A DNA stretch of 64,000 nt from assembly GCA_029261965.1 (NCBI GenBank), contig JAJDAH010000477.1, positions 62,001 to 126,000 on the forward strand, read 5' to 3'. This DNA comes from Polyangiaceae bacterium (GTDB lineage Bacteria > Myxococcota_A > Polyangia > Polyangiales > Polyangiaceae). The translations under genes were made by a program, and so were the position numbers. Numbering within the stretch: position 1 is the first letter of the stretch; the number at the start of each line of letters is the position of its first letter. Under the pieces are notes generated by a model that was not told the DNA's origin, searched no databases, and saw only the letters and a program-made list of their open reading frames with translations. This document shows positions 1 through 8,073 of the stretch, piece after piece.

Positions 1-381
1 AAGCGTCCTGTCTTCGCCACGCTCGTCAGCGTCGGAACCGATCGGCTGGGCGATCCCAAAGAAAGCGCATCCACCGCACGCGGAACCTTCGAAGTGAGCG
101 CCAAGCACACCACGGCCGCCGGAACCGATCCGAAATCCTTCGCCAACGGCGTCTCGATCTACGACACGCCGTGGGCCCTGGAGCTTTCCTCCGGCCAGCT
201 CATTCACGGATCTTTCTGGCACGACCGCTTCGGCATCGAGCACGGCCCGGGCAACATCCAACTATCGCCGAGCGACGCAGCGAAAGTTTGGCAGTGGGCG
301 GACCCCGGCCTGCCGGAATCGTGGCATGGCGCGATGCGCCCGACCGACGGAAGCAAGACGCTCGTCGTCGTGCGCAAGTAA
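1..381 (+). CDS. L,D-transpeptidase (YkuD-fold) C-terminus, catalytic Cys replaced; 5' partial
   Basis: The reading frame is open from base 1 and encodes the last 126 residues of a larger protein. It matches the YkuD fold: a PVFATLVS-like strand, a GTF turn, then HGSFWHDRFG followed by EHGPGN and LSPSDA. The family normally cross-links or modifies peptidoglycan in the periplasm using a Cys in the motif [S/T]HGCxN. Here the motif reads E-H-G-P-G-N, with Pro encoded at 247-249 where the nucleophile should be and Glu in place of Ser/Thr. The fold looks intact but classical transpeptidation is unlikely, so a binding or structural role is possible. The N-terminal part lies outside the window. A nested inverted repeat follows at 395-440. 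Confidence 0.75.
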   Translation, partial: KRPVFATLVSVGTDRLGDPKESASTARGTFEVSAKHTTAAGTDPKSFANGVSIYDTPWALELSSGQLIHGSFWHDRFGIEHGPGNIQLSPSDAAKVWQWADPGLPESWHGAMRPTDGSKTLVVVRK

Positions 382-394
382 GCGATCTCACAAA

Positions 395-440
395 ATCTGG
401 CGGGATCCGCAGGCGGATCGGCGCACCCTCCGCGCCAGAT
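395..440. repeat. Nested inverted repeat, possible terminator
   Basis: An outer 8-base arm ATCTGGCG (395-402) pairs with CGCCAGAT (433-440). Inside it GATCCGC (404-410) pairs with GCGGATC (413-419). It sits 14 bases after the stop of the transpeptidase-fold gene and ahead of the enoyl-CoA hydratase. There is no T tract, so a terminator or a REP-like element are both possible. Confidence 0.5.
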
Positions 441-476
441 GACGGCGCGCCCCCCACGCTGTAGGCCTTGGGGGTC

Positions 477-1250
477 ATGAGCGAATTCTGCAACGTCGAG
501 CGCGACGGCCGCGTGCTGACCGTCACCATCAACCGTCCCGAAGTCCTGAACGCGATTCATCCGCCGACGAGCGACGCGCTACAAGCCGCATTCGACGAGT
601 TCGAGAGCGATCCTGAGCTTTGGGTGGCCATCCTCACGGGCGCTGGCGACCGCGCGTTTTGCGCGGGCAACGACCTCAAGTTCCAAGCTGCGGGCGGGCA
701 GATCACGATTCCCGCCGGTGGCTTCGGCGGGCTGACCGGGCGCCACGACATGGTCAAGCCGCTCATCGCCGCCGTCAACGGCGTCGCCATGGGGGGAGGC
801 TTCGAAATGGCGCTGGCCTGCGACATCATCATCGCCTCGGACAACGCGCTGTTCGCGCTGCCGGAGCCACGCGTGGGCCTGGCAGCGATGGCCGGCGGCA
901 TGCATCGTCTACCGCGACAGATCCCGCTGAAGCAGGCGATGGGCATGCTGTTGACCGGCCGCCGCGTTGGGGCAGAAGAGGGGCAGAAGCTCGGTTTCGT
1001 GAACGAGGTCGTGTCGCGAACAGACTTGATGAGCACCGCGCGAAAATGGGCGGCTCAGATCCTCGAGTGCGCGCCGTTGAGCGTGCGGGCGAGCAAACAG
1101 TGCGCGATGCAGGGGCTCGGCGAGCCTTCGGTCGCCGCCGCGATGGCCCGCCAATACGACGCCGTCTCGGCGCTCTACTCGTCGAAGGACTTCGTGGAGG
1201 GACCTCGAGCATTCGCCGAGAAGCGCAAGCCCGAGTGGAAGGGTGAGTAG
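477..1250 (+). CDS. Enoyl-CoA hydratase/isomerase (crotonase) family protein
   Basis: A 257-residue crotonase-superfamily enzyme, the usual length. Near residues 60-70 is the oxyanion-hole strand (AFCAGNDLK), near 105-120 the second oxyanion element (NGVAMGGGFEMALACD), then the LPEPRVGL segment that carries a Glu at the normal catalytic region, and a C-terminal helix ending FAEKRKPEWKG. Such enzymes hydrate or isomerise acyl-CoA esters in fatty-acid or amino-acid breakdown; the exact substrate cannot be read from sequence. The ATG at 477 is chosen over an in-frame TTG at 468. A TAGGCC element at 462-467 lies just upstream. The next gene overlaps its end by 8 bases. Confidence 0.85.
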   Translation: MSEFCNVERDGRVLTVTINRPEVLNAIHPPTSDALQAAFDEFESDPELWVAILTGAGDRAFCAGNDLKFQAAGGQITIPAGGFGGLTGRHDMVKPLIAAVNGVAMGGGFEMALACDIIIASDNALFALPEPRVGLAAMAGGMHRLPRQIPLKQAMGMLLTGRRVGAEEGQKLGFVNEVVSRTDLMSTARKWAAQILECAPLSVRASKQCAMQGLGEPSVAAAMARQYDAVSALYSSKDFVEGPRAFAEKRKPEWKGE

Positions 1251-1818
1251 CTTCGGAGTGAACGCTTCGCCGAGATCGCGCTCGTGGGCCGCCCGTTGGC
1301 TGGTCCTGTTCGCCTTCGGTGGCTGCGAAAATTCGGCTCGCGCCCGCGCGAGCAACCCCGCGACCGTGGAGGTTCCCGAGGTCTCCGAGATGGAGCTCGC
1401 CGACGCGCCGGGCGACTCGGGGGTGCCAGAGGCGGAGCGGCCACCGTTCGAAGCGGCGAGCGCCCCGGACTACTTCGAGGGGACCTGGAACGGCGAGTAC
1501 CACGGGACCCAGGCCTTCTCGACCTTGTACGTGCAGCCCGGTGGCACCTTCACGGCATCGGTGACTGCTGGGCCGTCGCACCGATGTTCGGCCCAGGGCA
1601 AGCTGTGGTTCTCAGACGGCCTTTTTCAGATGGAATTCGACTACAACGACTGCGAGTCGTCCGACGATACGGCACTCATCACCCGGCGTGTGCTGTATGC
1701 GAGCGAGAACGAATTCCAGGTCGCGGACGAAAAGCTGCTGTCGGCGGTTCAGCGGCTGCCCGATGGCGGTGTCTTCGGTCCCGTCTGGACCTACCGCCGT
1801 CAGACACGCGAGGATTGA
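1243..1818 (+). CDS. Putative lipoprotein, unknown function
   Basis: 191 residues, GTG start overlapping the end of the enoyl-CoA hydratase. A basic N-terminus and a hydrophobic stretch (WLVLFAFGGC) form a lipoprotein signal with a lipobox ending at a Cys near residue 28. An acidic linker follows, then a domain of about 120 residues beginning YFEGTWNGEYHG, which resembles small beta-barrel or lipocalin-like domains only loosely. Two Cys in the mature domain could pair. It is probably an envelope protein; no specific role is assigned. Confidence 0.65.
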   Translation: MSSFGVNASPRSRSWAARWLVLFAFGGCENSARARASNPATVEVPEVSEMELADAPGDSGVPEAERPPFEAASAPDYFEGTWNGEYHGTQAFSTLYVQPGGTFTASVTAGPSHRCSAQGKLWFSDGLFQMEFDYNDCESSDDTALITRRVLYASENEFQVADEKLLSAVQRLPDGGVFGPVWTYRRQTRED

Positions 1819-1824
1819 TAGCTC

Positions 1825-2229
1825 ATGAGCGATCCCGCCCCAGCGACCGCGCCCATCCCGACGCAATACATCTGTCTCGACTGCAAGGACGGGGAACTGA
1901 CGCTCGGTCTCGGCGCGGACAAAGCATTCATGCTCGCGCTGGCTCTGTGGGACGACGGCACCCAATCGCACGTCGCCCGCAAAATCATCATCGGGCAGTG
2001 GCACATGAGCGGCAACGAGCTGCACCTCCGAGGAACCGGCGTCGAAATCACCTACGAAGCGTCGGTCGTGGAATTCGCCGTCGGAAGCAACTCGAATTCG
2101 GCCAAGGCCTGGACTTGGGTGCGGAGCAGCCAAGAAACCTTCGCCGACCGCTTCAACATGCTCGACCGCGAGACCGTCGAGACGCTCATCCGCCAATCGA
2201 TCTCCGACGGTGGTGTCACGCCGTCCTGA
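1825..2229 (+). CDS. Hypothetical protein
   Basis: 134 residues, ATG start 6 bases after the preceding lipoprotein stop, so probably in one unit with it. There is no signal peptide or membrane segment. An ICLDCKDGE segment near residue 15 has two Cys spaced CxxC-like but no second pair, so a zinc site is not supported. I do not recognise the family. Confidence 0.6.
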   Translation: MSDPAPATAPIPTQYICLDCKDGELTLGLGADKAFMLALALWDDGTQSHVARKIIIGQWHMSGNELHLRGTGVEITYEASVVEFAVGSNSNSAKAWTWVRSSQETFADRFNMLDRETVETLIRQSISDGGVTPS

Positions 2230-2241
2230 AAGTGGCCGCTC

Positions 2242-3123
2242 TCAGCGAATCGCTTCGAGGATTTCGACAGTCGCTCGCGATCGGTTGAGCGTGTAGAAGT
2301 GGATGCCGGGAGCGCCGCGTTCGAGCAGCTCGCGGCATTGCCCAACGGCGTGCTCCACGCCGATCGCCCGAACCTTCGCGACGTCGCCACCGGTCGCCTC
2401 GAGTCGCGCCAGGAGCTCCTTGGGGATCTTCGCTCCGCACATCGCGGTGAACCGCTTCACTTGCGCGAGGTTGGTCACTGGCATGATGCCAGGGATGACC
2501 GGCGGATCGATGCCGTCGGCGCGAGCTCTGTCCACGAAACGAAAGTAGTCCTCGTTGTCGAAAAAGAGCTGCGTGATGAGCACATCGACGCCTGCCCGAA
2601 CCTTGACGCCGAGGTTCCGTAGGTCGGCGTGAGCGTTGGGCGCTTCGGGGTGGGTTTCCGGATAGCACGCGCCAGCGAGGCAAAAATCGTAGCCGCCGGT
2701 ACGAATGAACTCGACGAGCTCGGAGGCGTAGCCGAAGCCCCCTTCGGTCTTGACGAACCGAGCCTCGCCCTTCGGAGGATCGCCACGCAGCGGCAACACG
2801 TTTTCGATGCCGCTCCCGGCGAGCTGGTCGAGCACACCCTTGATTTCGTCTTTCGTGGAACCGACGGAATTGAGGTGCGCCATCGTCTCGATGCCCGTTT
2901 CGCGCTTGATGCGCGTGACCAGGTCGACGGTCAGACGCCGGGTGCTGCCACCCGCACCGTAGGTGACGGACACGTAGGCGGGTTCGTAGCGCCGCAAATG
3001 GGCGACCGTCTCGAAGAGCAATTCCATGCCCGCCTCGTCTCGAGGGGGAAAAAACTCGAACGAGAAGCAGGGCTCCGGGCTCTGCCTCTGGGCGAACGCC
3101 TTCAGCTTGTCGACGATCTTCAC
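2242..3123 (-). CDS. metF: 5,10-methylenetetrahydrofolate reductase
   Basis: Reduces 5,10-methylene-THF to 5-methyl-THF with an FAD cofactor, feeding methionine synthesis in the cytosol. The sequence carries the family hallmarks: FSFEFFPPRDEAG near the N-terminus (the catalytic Glu region), VSVTYGAGGSTR, a DVLITQLFFDNEDYFRFVD segment, and PVIPGIMPV. The 293-residue length matches bacterial MetF. I place the start at GTG 3123 because a TAGGCT hexamer lies 10 bases upstream; an in-frame GTG at 3153 would add ten residues. It diverges from mpl, with only 91 bases between the start codons. Confidence 0.92.
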   Translation of the reverse strand: MKIVDKLKAFAQRQSPEPCFSFEFFPPRDEAGMELLFETVAHLRRYEPAYVSVTYGAGGSTRRLTVDLVTRIKRETGIETMAHLNSVGSTKDEIKGVLDQLAGSGIENVLPLRGDPPKGEARFVKTEGGFGYASELVEFIRTGGYDFCLAGACYPETHPEAPNAHADLRNLGVKVRAGVDVLITQLFFDNEDYFRFVDRARADGIDPPVIPGIMPVTNLAQVKRFTAMCGAKIPKELLARLEATGGDVAKVRAIGVEHAVGQCRELLERGAPGIHFYTLNRSRATVEILEAIR

Positions 3124-3133
3124 TGCGCCATCC

Positions 3134-3139
3134 AGCCTA
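3134..3139 (-). promoter_or_regulatory. -10-like element for metF
   Basis: Reads TAGGCT on the minus strand, 10 bases before GTG 3123. It fits the recurring TAnnnT pattern near start codons in this window and supports the shorter metF start. Confidence 0.35.
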
Positions 3140-3214
3140 GCAACGCGGTTCACGCGTTGCCAAACTCGCGAATCTTTCCCCGCGCTCGCCGCCCTGATAG
3201 GCGCTCAGCCGAGA

Positions 3215-4663
3215 ATGCGCATCCACGTCGTCGCAGTCGCAGGAACCGGCATGGGAGCACTCGCCGGCCTTCTCGGAGAGCTCGGCCACGACGTCTCGGG
3301 TAGTGACGTCGCTTTCGATCCGCCGATGGGCCCTGCGCTACTCGAGTGGGGAATCGAATGTTTGCCCGGATTCGACGCCAAGAACCTCGAGCAAGAACCG
3401 GATCTCGTCGTCATCGGAAACGTCTGCCGAAAGGACAACGTCGAAGCTCGTACCGCCATCGACGGTGGGATGGAATACACTCACATCGCAGGAGCTCTTC
3501 GGCGATTCGCACTCGAGGGCTGCTCACCCCTGGTCGTCGCCGGCACCCACGGGAAAACGACGACCAGCTCGCTCACCGCGTGGCTACTGGACGGGCTCGG
3601 CTTCGAGCCAGGATTTCTCGTCGGGGGCATCCCGAAGAACTTCGGAAGGAGCTTCCGAGCGCCGGGCAAGCGGCGCTTGCCGGTCGACGGTGGCGGAGAG
3701 CGACATAGGCGCACTCCGTTTGTCGTCGAAGGGGATGAGTACGACACGGCGTTCTTCGAAAAGACGGCAAAGTTTCTTCACTATCTCCCCGAGGTCGCCA
3801 TCGTCACCTCGATCGAGCACGACCACATCGACATCTACCCGACGAAGGAGAGCTACGTCGACGCCTTTGAGAAGTTCGTGGCCTCGGTTCCTGAAAGCGG
3901 TCTCCTCGTCGCCAACGCTGCGGACCAGACGGTCGTCGACGTGGTCAATCGCCACGCCAAGGCGACCGTCGCCTGGTACGCGCTTCAGCACGAAGTGGCG
4001 CTCGAGCCGCCGCATTGGCTCGCGGCTCCGGCGACGATGGACGCGAGAGGAACGAGCTTCGACCTATTCGCCGGCGGCGTGTTCGCGAGCCGCCTCGCGG
4101 TCCCGATGTCCGGCGAACACAATCTCAAGAACACCCTCGCGGCGATCGCCGCGGCCTGCCAGGGCTTCGGCGCGCGACTCGACAAGATCGGCCCGGTCTT
4201 GGCGGGCTTCCAGAACGTCAAACGCCGACAGGACCTCATCGGCGAGCCGCGCGGTATCTTCGTCTACGACGATTTCGCCCACCATCCGACCGCTGTTCGC
4301 GAAACGCTCGGCGCCTTCCGCTCGCGCCACCCGGGCGGAAAGCTGTTTGCGGTCTTCGAACCTCGGAGCGCCACTGCGTGCCGAAACCTGCACCAAGCCG
4401 AGTACACGTCGAGCTTTGGCGCCGCTGACGCCGTCCTGCTCGCGCCGCTGGGTCGCTCGGGGCTCGCCGATGACGAACGGCTCGATACGAGCCGCCTCGT
4501 GGAGGAGCTGCGAGCCGCTGGCACCGAAGCCCACAATTTCCCTTCGGTCGACACCATCGTCGAGCATCTGGTGAAAGCTGCTGCGCCCGGCGACACCATC
4601 GCCCTATTGTCGAACGGGGCGTTCGGTGGCATCCACTCGAAGCTCGTCGAGGCACTCGAATGA
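3215..4663 (+). CDS. mpl: UDP-N-acetylmuramate:L-alanyl-gamma-D-glutamyl-meso-diaminopimelate ligase (Mpl)
   Basis: Recycles murein tripeptide by joining it to UDP-MurNAc, ATP-dependent, cytosolic. The 482-residue protein has the Mur ligase order: an N-terminal dinucleotide-like fold ([13 protein letters not shown]), a central ATPase domain with the P-loop [10 protein letters not shown] near residue 115, a [13 protein letters not shown] segment and EHDHIDIYP, then a C-terminal domain with DDFAHHP and FEPRS. The GDEYDTAFF and [10 protein letters not shown] blocks are typical of Mpl rather than MurC. The start at ATG 3215 begins directly at the nucleotide-binding strand. It is coupled (ATGA overlap) to the SEC-C gene. 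Confidence 0.9.
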   Translation: MRIHVVAVAGTGMGALAGLLGELGHDVSGSDVAFDPPMGPALLEWGIECLPGFDAKNLEQEPDLVVIGNVCRKDNVEARTAIDGGMEYTHIAGALRRFALEGCSPLVVAGTHGKTTTSSLTAWLLDGLGFEPGFLVGGIPKNFGRSFRAPGKRRLPVDGGGERHRRTPFVVEGDEYDTAFFEKTAKFLHYLPEVAIVTSIEHDHIDIYPTKESYVDAFEKFVASVPESGLLVANAADQTVVDVVNRHAKATVAWYALQHEVALEPPHWLAAPATMDARGTSFDLFAGGVFASRLAVPMSGEHNLKNTLAAIAAACQGFGARLDKIGPVLAGFQNVKRRQDLIGEPRGIFVYDDFAHHPTAVRETLGAFRSRHPGGKLFAVFEPRSATACRNLHQAEYTSSFGAADAVLLAPLGRSGLADDERLDTSRLVEELRAAGTEAHNFPSVDTIVEHLVKAAAPGDTIALLSNGAFGGIHSKLVEALE

Positions 4664-5202
4664 CCGCAGACCCAAATTCCACACCCGCCGTCGAAAAGAA
4701 GTCGGTCCCCGAAGATTGCCCGTGCGAGAGCGGGGCCAAAACTGCCGACTGCTGCGGGCCGTTCGTCGCCGGCAAGAAGAAGCCCGAGACCGCCGAGCAA
4801 CTGATGCGGTCTCGGTACTGCGCCTTCGTGCTCGGCAACGTCGACTACATCATGAAAACGCACCACCCGAGCACGGTGAGCGAGATCGACCGCAAGGGCG
4901 TCGAGGCGTGGTCGAAGAGCTCAGAGTGGAAGGGTCTCGAAATCGTCGACACCCAAGCCGGCGGAAAGGACGACGACAGCGGCGAGGTCGAGTTCATCGC
5001 GAAGTTCGGCGTTCGCGGATTGGTTCAGACGCACCACGAGCGGGCCGAGTTCAAGCGCGACAAGGGCCGATGGTTTTTCGTCGACGGAAAACAGATCGGC
5101 AGCGACCCCGTCGTGCGAGATACGCCTCGCATCGGACGGAACGACCCGTGCTCGTGCGGAAGCGGCAAAAAGTACAAGAAGTGCTGCGGCAAAGCCGGCT
5201 AG
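4660..5202 (+). CDS. YchJ-family protein with two SEC-C type zinc motifs
   Basis: 180 residues, translationally coupled to mpl. An N-terminal Cys cluster ([13 protein letters not shown]) is followed by the YchJ core, with the [19 protein letters not shown] signature, then a C-terminal SEC-C motif ([17 protein letters not shown]). Both Cys clusters match the SEC-C metal-binding pattern seen in SecA and YchJ. The molecular function of YchJ proteins is not established; a zinc-binding adaptor role is inference. The stop codon lies in the first unit of a tandem repeat that runs into the next gene's start. Confidence 0.85.
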   Translation: MTADPNSTPAVEKKSVPEDCPCESGAKTADCCGPFVAGKKKPETAEQLMRSRYCAFVLGNVDYIMKTHHPSTVSEIDRKGVEAWSKSSEWKGLEIVDTQAGGKDDDSGEVEFIAKFGVRGLVQTHHERAEFKRDKGRWFFVDGKQIGSDPVVRDTPRIGRNDPCSCGSGKKYKKCCGKAG

Positions 5203-5267
5203 CAGGGATGAAGCCGGCTAGCAGGGATGAAGCCGGCTGACAGCGTGAAGCCGGCAGAGACAGCGTG
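5192..5267 (+). repeat. Tandem repeat carrying duplicated start codons
   Basis: Four imperfect units of 19, 19, 18 and 20 bases (5192, 5211, 5230, 5248), each beginning AAGCCGGC and each ending in ATG or GTG. The first two are identical. The first unit contains the stop of the SEC-C gene; the last ends at the GTG start of the phosphatase gene, and the pattern continues as AAGCCGCC in its first codons. It looks like local duplication of a start-codon region. Confidence 0.85.
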
Positions 5268-6047
5268 AAGCCGCCCGAAGAGCTTGCAAGAGTCGCGCTA
5301 GAAGTGGCGAGCGAGGCCGCCGCGCTCGTACACGCCGGTTGGCGAACACGATTCGAAGTCTCGAAGAAGGGGCAGACGGACTTACTCACCAAGTTCGATC
5401 TCGAGAGCGAAAAGCTAATCCGCAACCGACTCGCCCGACGCACGCCGGACATTTGCATTCTGGCGGAGGAGAGCGGTGGGGCGCCGCTCGACGACAGCCC
5501 CACCTGGTGCTGCGACCCCCTGGACGGCACGACCAACTTCGTTCACGGGCACCCGTTCTTCGCCGTCAGCATCGGTCTGATGGTCGACCGCCAGCCGCTA
5601 GTGGGCGCGGTGGTCGCCCCGGCGCTCGAAACCACGTGGGCGGGATGGAGCGGCGGCAGGGCCCTCAGAAACACCGAAACATGCGGCGTGAGTGACACCG
5701 AAGAGCTGGGCAACGCCTTGTTGGCAACGGGGTTTCCGTACCGAAACCGCGACCTCGCTCCTGGCAACAACTTCGACTCGTTCATCGCGGTGAAAAAAAA
5801 ATGTCGCGCAGTCCGGCGATGTGGCTCCGCCGCCATCGACCTCTGCCTCGTCGGCGACGGGACCTACGCTGGGTATTGGGAACGGGGGCTCAACGCGTGG
5901 GACCTCGCCGCCGGCGCGGCCGTGGTCCTGGCGGCGGGTGGACGACTGAGCAACCTTCGGGGCGGGCTCGCCGACGTCGGCACGGGCGATGTCGTCGCGT
6001 CCAACGGTCGTATTCACCAGGAGCTCGTGGATTTGCTCGCAACCTAG
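5265..6047 (+). CDS. Inositol monophosphatase family protein
   Basis: 260 residues, the typical length for the family, which hydrolyses inositol-1-phosphate or related sugar and nucleotide phosphates using Mg2+. The metal motifs are intact: an EES near residue 67, DPLDGTTNF near 85-93 and WDLAAG near 216-221. The GDGTYAGYWERGLNAWD block is typical of SuhB-like members. The GTG at 5265 is the last of several repeated start codons. A run of nine A (5793-5801) encodes three Lys in frame and is a possible slippage site. A hairpin begins at the stop codon. Confidence 0.88.
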   Translation: MKPPEELARVALEVASEAAALVHAGWRTRFEVSKKGQTDLLTKFDLESEKLIRNRLARRTPDICILAEESGGAPLDDSPTWCCDPLDGTTNFVHGHPFFAVSIGLMVDRQPLVGAVVAPALETTWAGWSGGRALRNTETCGVSDTEELGNALLATGFPYRNRDLAPGNNFDSFIAVKKKCRAVRRCGSAAIDLCLVGDGTYAGYWERGLNAWDLAAGAAVVLAAGGRLSNLRGGLADVGTGDVVASNGRIHQELVDLLAT

Positions 6048-6087
6048 TGTGGTGGAGCAGAGCTCGACCACACGCTGGAAAAACCAG
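6047..6087 (+). terminator. Two consecutive hairpins after the phosphatase gene
   Basis: GTGTGGT (6047-6053) pairs with ACCACAC (6067-6073), then CTGG-AAAAA-CCAG (6075-6087). The first stem starts at the last base of the stop codon. There is no T tract, so termination is inferred from position in a convergent gap. Confidence 0.4.
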
Positions 6088-6138
6088 GGACTAGTGGTCT
6101 GTCTCAAAGTCAACAATCGCCACTGCTCTAGCGCTCGT

Positions 6139-6771
6139 TCAGCTTTTGCGGAGCGCGCCAAGCGTCGACGCTCGCCACGGCTCGAACGATCCTTCCTCGA
6201 ACCAACTGTTGATGTGCTCCACGGCCGCCGTCAGTCTCAGGATCTGTGCGTCGGTCAGGGGGCTTCGCCCGCTCGTGTGCCCTTGAACGATTCGATCGAT
6301 GCCCTTGCACACGGTCGGCGCCGCGCCCGGACCGCTGCCCGCCTCGACCGCGCTCGAGACCATGGCTTCGACGAGCTCGACCGTCGCGTGGTGCACACCA
6401 GTCACGCTCGGGCCGTCCAGATCGTCCACGACATAGCCCTCGGGCTCGGTGTCGATGCGCGAGGTTTTTTCCGCGGGGACTACCTCGAGGAGATCCGAGC
6501 CGAGGCGGATGACGTCTCTGGCGACGAGCTGCTGCGGAGCTTGGAGCTTCTCGTCGTTCACGTAGGTGCCGTTGCTGCTGCCGAGGTCGCTGATCTCCAA
6601 CCTGCCCCGCTCGAGACGAATGGAAGCGTGCTGGCGAGAGACCAACTTGTTGCTCACGACGATCGAGCAGTACGGGCTCCTTCCCAGGGTCGTCTCACCA
6701 TGTCGAATGGGAAACCGAGTACCGCGATATTTGAGCCAGAGTGCGCCCATCCCCTCCGTCGTGTACGGCAT
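6139..6771 (-). CDS. FHA-domain protein
   Basis: 210 residues. An FHA domain spans about residues 10-105 with the phosphothreonine-binding signature: GRSPYCSIVV, SRQHASI and LGSSNGTYVN. FHA domains read Thr phosphorylation by Hanks-type kinases, two of which (one degenerate) are encoded in this window. The C-terminal half (about 110-210) has no recognised domain; it is partly helical and ends in a Trp-containing segment. No membrane segment is seen. It is convergent with the phosphatase gene and lies downstream of the nuclease lipoprotein on the same strand. Confidence 0.85.
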   Translation of the reverse strand: MPYTTEGMGALWLKYRGTRFPIRHGETTLGRSPYCSIVVSNKLVSRQHASIRLERGRLEISDLGSSNGTYVNDEKLQAPQQLVARDVIRLGSDLLEVVPAEKTSRIDTEPEGYVVDDLDGPSVTGVHHATVELVEAMVSSAVEAGSGPGAAPTVCKGIDRIVQGHTSGRSPLTDAQILRLTAAVEHINSWFEEGSFEPWRASTLGALRKS

Positions 6772-6792
6772 CTAGCACGAAGAGTTGAGCGC

Positions 6793-6822
6793 TTTTTTTC
6801 CGAACGCCCGAGCAAAAAAAAA
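6793..6822 (-). terminator. T7/A9 tract pair between the nuclease and FHA genes
   Basis: A run of seven T (6793-6799) and one of nine A (6814-6822) can pair across a 14-base spacer. On the minus strand the T9 tract follows shortly after the stop at 6830. No strong GC stem precedes it, so this is a weak candidate. Confidence 0.3.
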
Positions 6823-6829
6823 CCGTAGC

Positions 6830-7483
6830 TCAGAGCTCGATGGCGTCGGCAGGCAACGCGCGGTCGCTCGCTTCTTCGAGCTCGTCCGGGCGCATCAATT
6901 CGAACCTCGAAATGTCGACCCCCACTCGATCGACCACATCTTGGGAAACGTGAATCGGGGCGGCGTTGCCGATGGCCAATGCGATGGCATCCGATGGCCG
7001 TGCATCGACAACCGACACCTTGTCGCCGCGTCGGACCAAAACGCTGCCATGGAAAACCTCGTCGTGCAGCCGGTCGACCCTCGCGCTGATGACGCTCCCA
7101 CCGAGCTTGCCCAGGATCTCGTCCAAAAGGTCGTGAGTCAGCGGCCGTGCGTAGCGCTGACCTTTGAGCCTGAGGGCGATGCTCAACGCTTCGGTGCCAC
7201 CCACGAAAATCGGCACGCCGACCTGCTCGTCCTCGTTCTTGAGCACGACAGCGTTGCCCTGAGAGGTCGGCGCGACGCCCCCGACTTCCATCACGATGTA
7301 GCCGCGCGGAGTCGATTCGACCTCGCTCTCTGCGGGCGCGAGCTCCGGCGGTACCGCAATGGGGATCGATGCGAGACTCTCTTCGCCTTCGAGCTGATTG
7401 CGAATTTGAGTGCAGCCGACCGCGCTCCCGAGAGCGAGAACGCCGAGAACGCCGAGAACGGTCATACGTAAGCGCGCGCTCAC
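6830..7483 (-). CDS. Lipoprotein with bifunctional nuclease (DUF151/BFN) domain
   Basis: 217 residues. The N-terminus is a lipoprotein signal (LGSAVGC, Cys near residue 24). A DUF151/bifunctional nuclease domain spans about residues 60-190, recognisable from the VVLKNEDEQVGVPIFVGGTEALSIAL and DARPSDAIALAIG blocks. Soluble members have been linked to DNase/RNase activity; in this lineage lipid-anchored forms would act at the envelope, so a periplasmic role is inference. A TAGACT hexamer lies 6 bases before the GTG start and no Shine-Dalgarno is evident. Confidence 0.85.
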   Translation of the reverse strand: MSARLRMTVLGVLGVLALGSAVGCTQIRNQLEGEESLASIPIAVPPELAPAESEVESTPRGYIVMEVGGVAPTSQGNAVVLKNEDEQVGVPIFVGGTEALSIALRLKGQRYARPLTHDLLDEILGKLGGSVISARVDRLHDEVFHGSVLVRRGDKVSVVDARPSDAIALAIGNAAPIHVSQDVVDRVGVDISRFELMRPDELEEASDRALPADAIEL

Positions 7484-7489
7484 TGAAGA

Positions 7490-7495
7490 AGTCTA
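7490..7495 (-). promoter_or_regulatory. -10-like element for the nuclease lipoprotein
   Basis: TAGACT on the minus strand, 6 bases before GTG 7483. The spacing would place transcription start at or next to the start codon. Confidence 0.4.
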
Positions 7496-7650
7496 GCCCT
7501 CCGTCCGACCCGACGCTGCGAAAAAGCCCTGTCGTGAGGTTTCCCGCTGATGCAGATTGCCAAGCGAGGGCGATGGACGCCCGAGACATCGCTCCGCGTG
7601 CTGCATCGCCCTGCGCAAGTGTTAAGTTGTCTCGACCGGTGCAGACTTCG

Positions 7651-8073
7651 ATGTTCGAACAGCTGGGCGGGGAGCAAGCGCTTCGCCCGATCATCGACGC
7701 CTTCGTGGACCGCGTCTTCGACGACGTCATGATCGGTTTCTTTTTTCGAAAAGCGAATCGGGCGCGCATCAAGGCGAAGGAGTACGAGTTCGCGGCAAGC
7801 CACCTCGGTGCAGACATCGCATACACCGGGCGACCCATCGCCGAAGCCCACGCGAGTCACCCGATCATGGGCGGCCAGTTCATGCGACGACTCACGATCC
7901 TCGACGAGACCTTGCGGGAATTCGACGTGCCCGGGCACATTCGCCAGCACTGGCTGACCCACACGGAAAAGCTGCGTGAGCAGGTCACCCGCGACTCGGG
8001 CGGCGAGTGCGATCCGGCCGACGCACTGGATCGAGTCCGCGAATTGAGGCAAACAGACGACGAGACCGAATGA
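7651..8073 (+). CDS. Truncated hemoglobin (group I-like)
   Basis: 140 residues from ATG 7651; an in-frame GTG at 7639 is an alternative start. The sequence opens FEQLGGEQALRPIIDAFVDRV as in bacterial 2/2 globins, with FFF near the CD region, and a YTGRPIAEAHASHPI block containing the candidate proximal heme His. These proteins bind heme and diatomic gases in the cytosol, often for NO or O2 handling. The C-terminal 25 residues are charged and extend past the globin core. It is coupled (ATGA overlap) to the 3D-domain lipoprotein. Confidence 0.88.
   Translation: MFEQLGGEQALRPIIDAFVDRVFDDVMIGFFFRKANRARIKAKEYEFAASHLGADIAYTGRPIAEAHASHPIMGGQFMRRLTILDETLREFDVPGHIRQHWLTHTEKLREQVTRDSGGECDPADALDRVRELRQTDDETE

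Noticed and set aside
3154-3214. SAM or SAH riboswitch upstream of metF
   Set aside because: The divergent gap is too short and shows no conserved riboswitch core.
5192-5267. Short direct repeats as a possible CRISPR array
   Set aside because: Units are contiguous with no spacers and are only 18-20 bases long.
6094-6100. Second copy of the REP-like palindrome (GTCTGTC)
   Set aside because: Only one 7-base arm is present, with no matching GACAGAC arm nearby.
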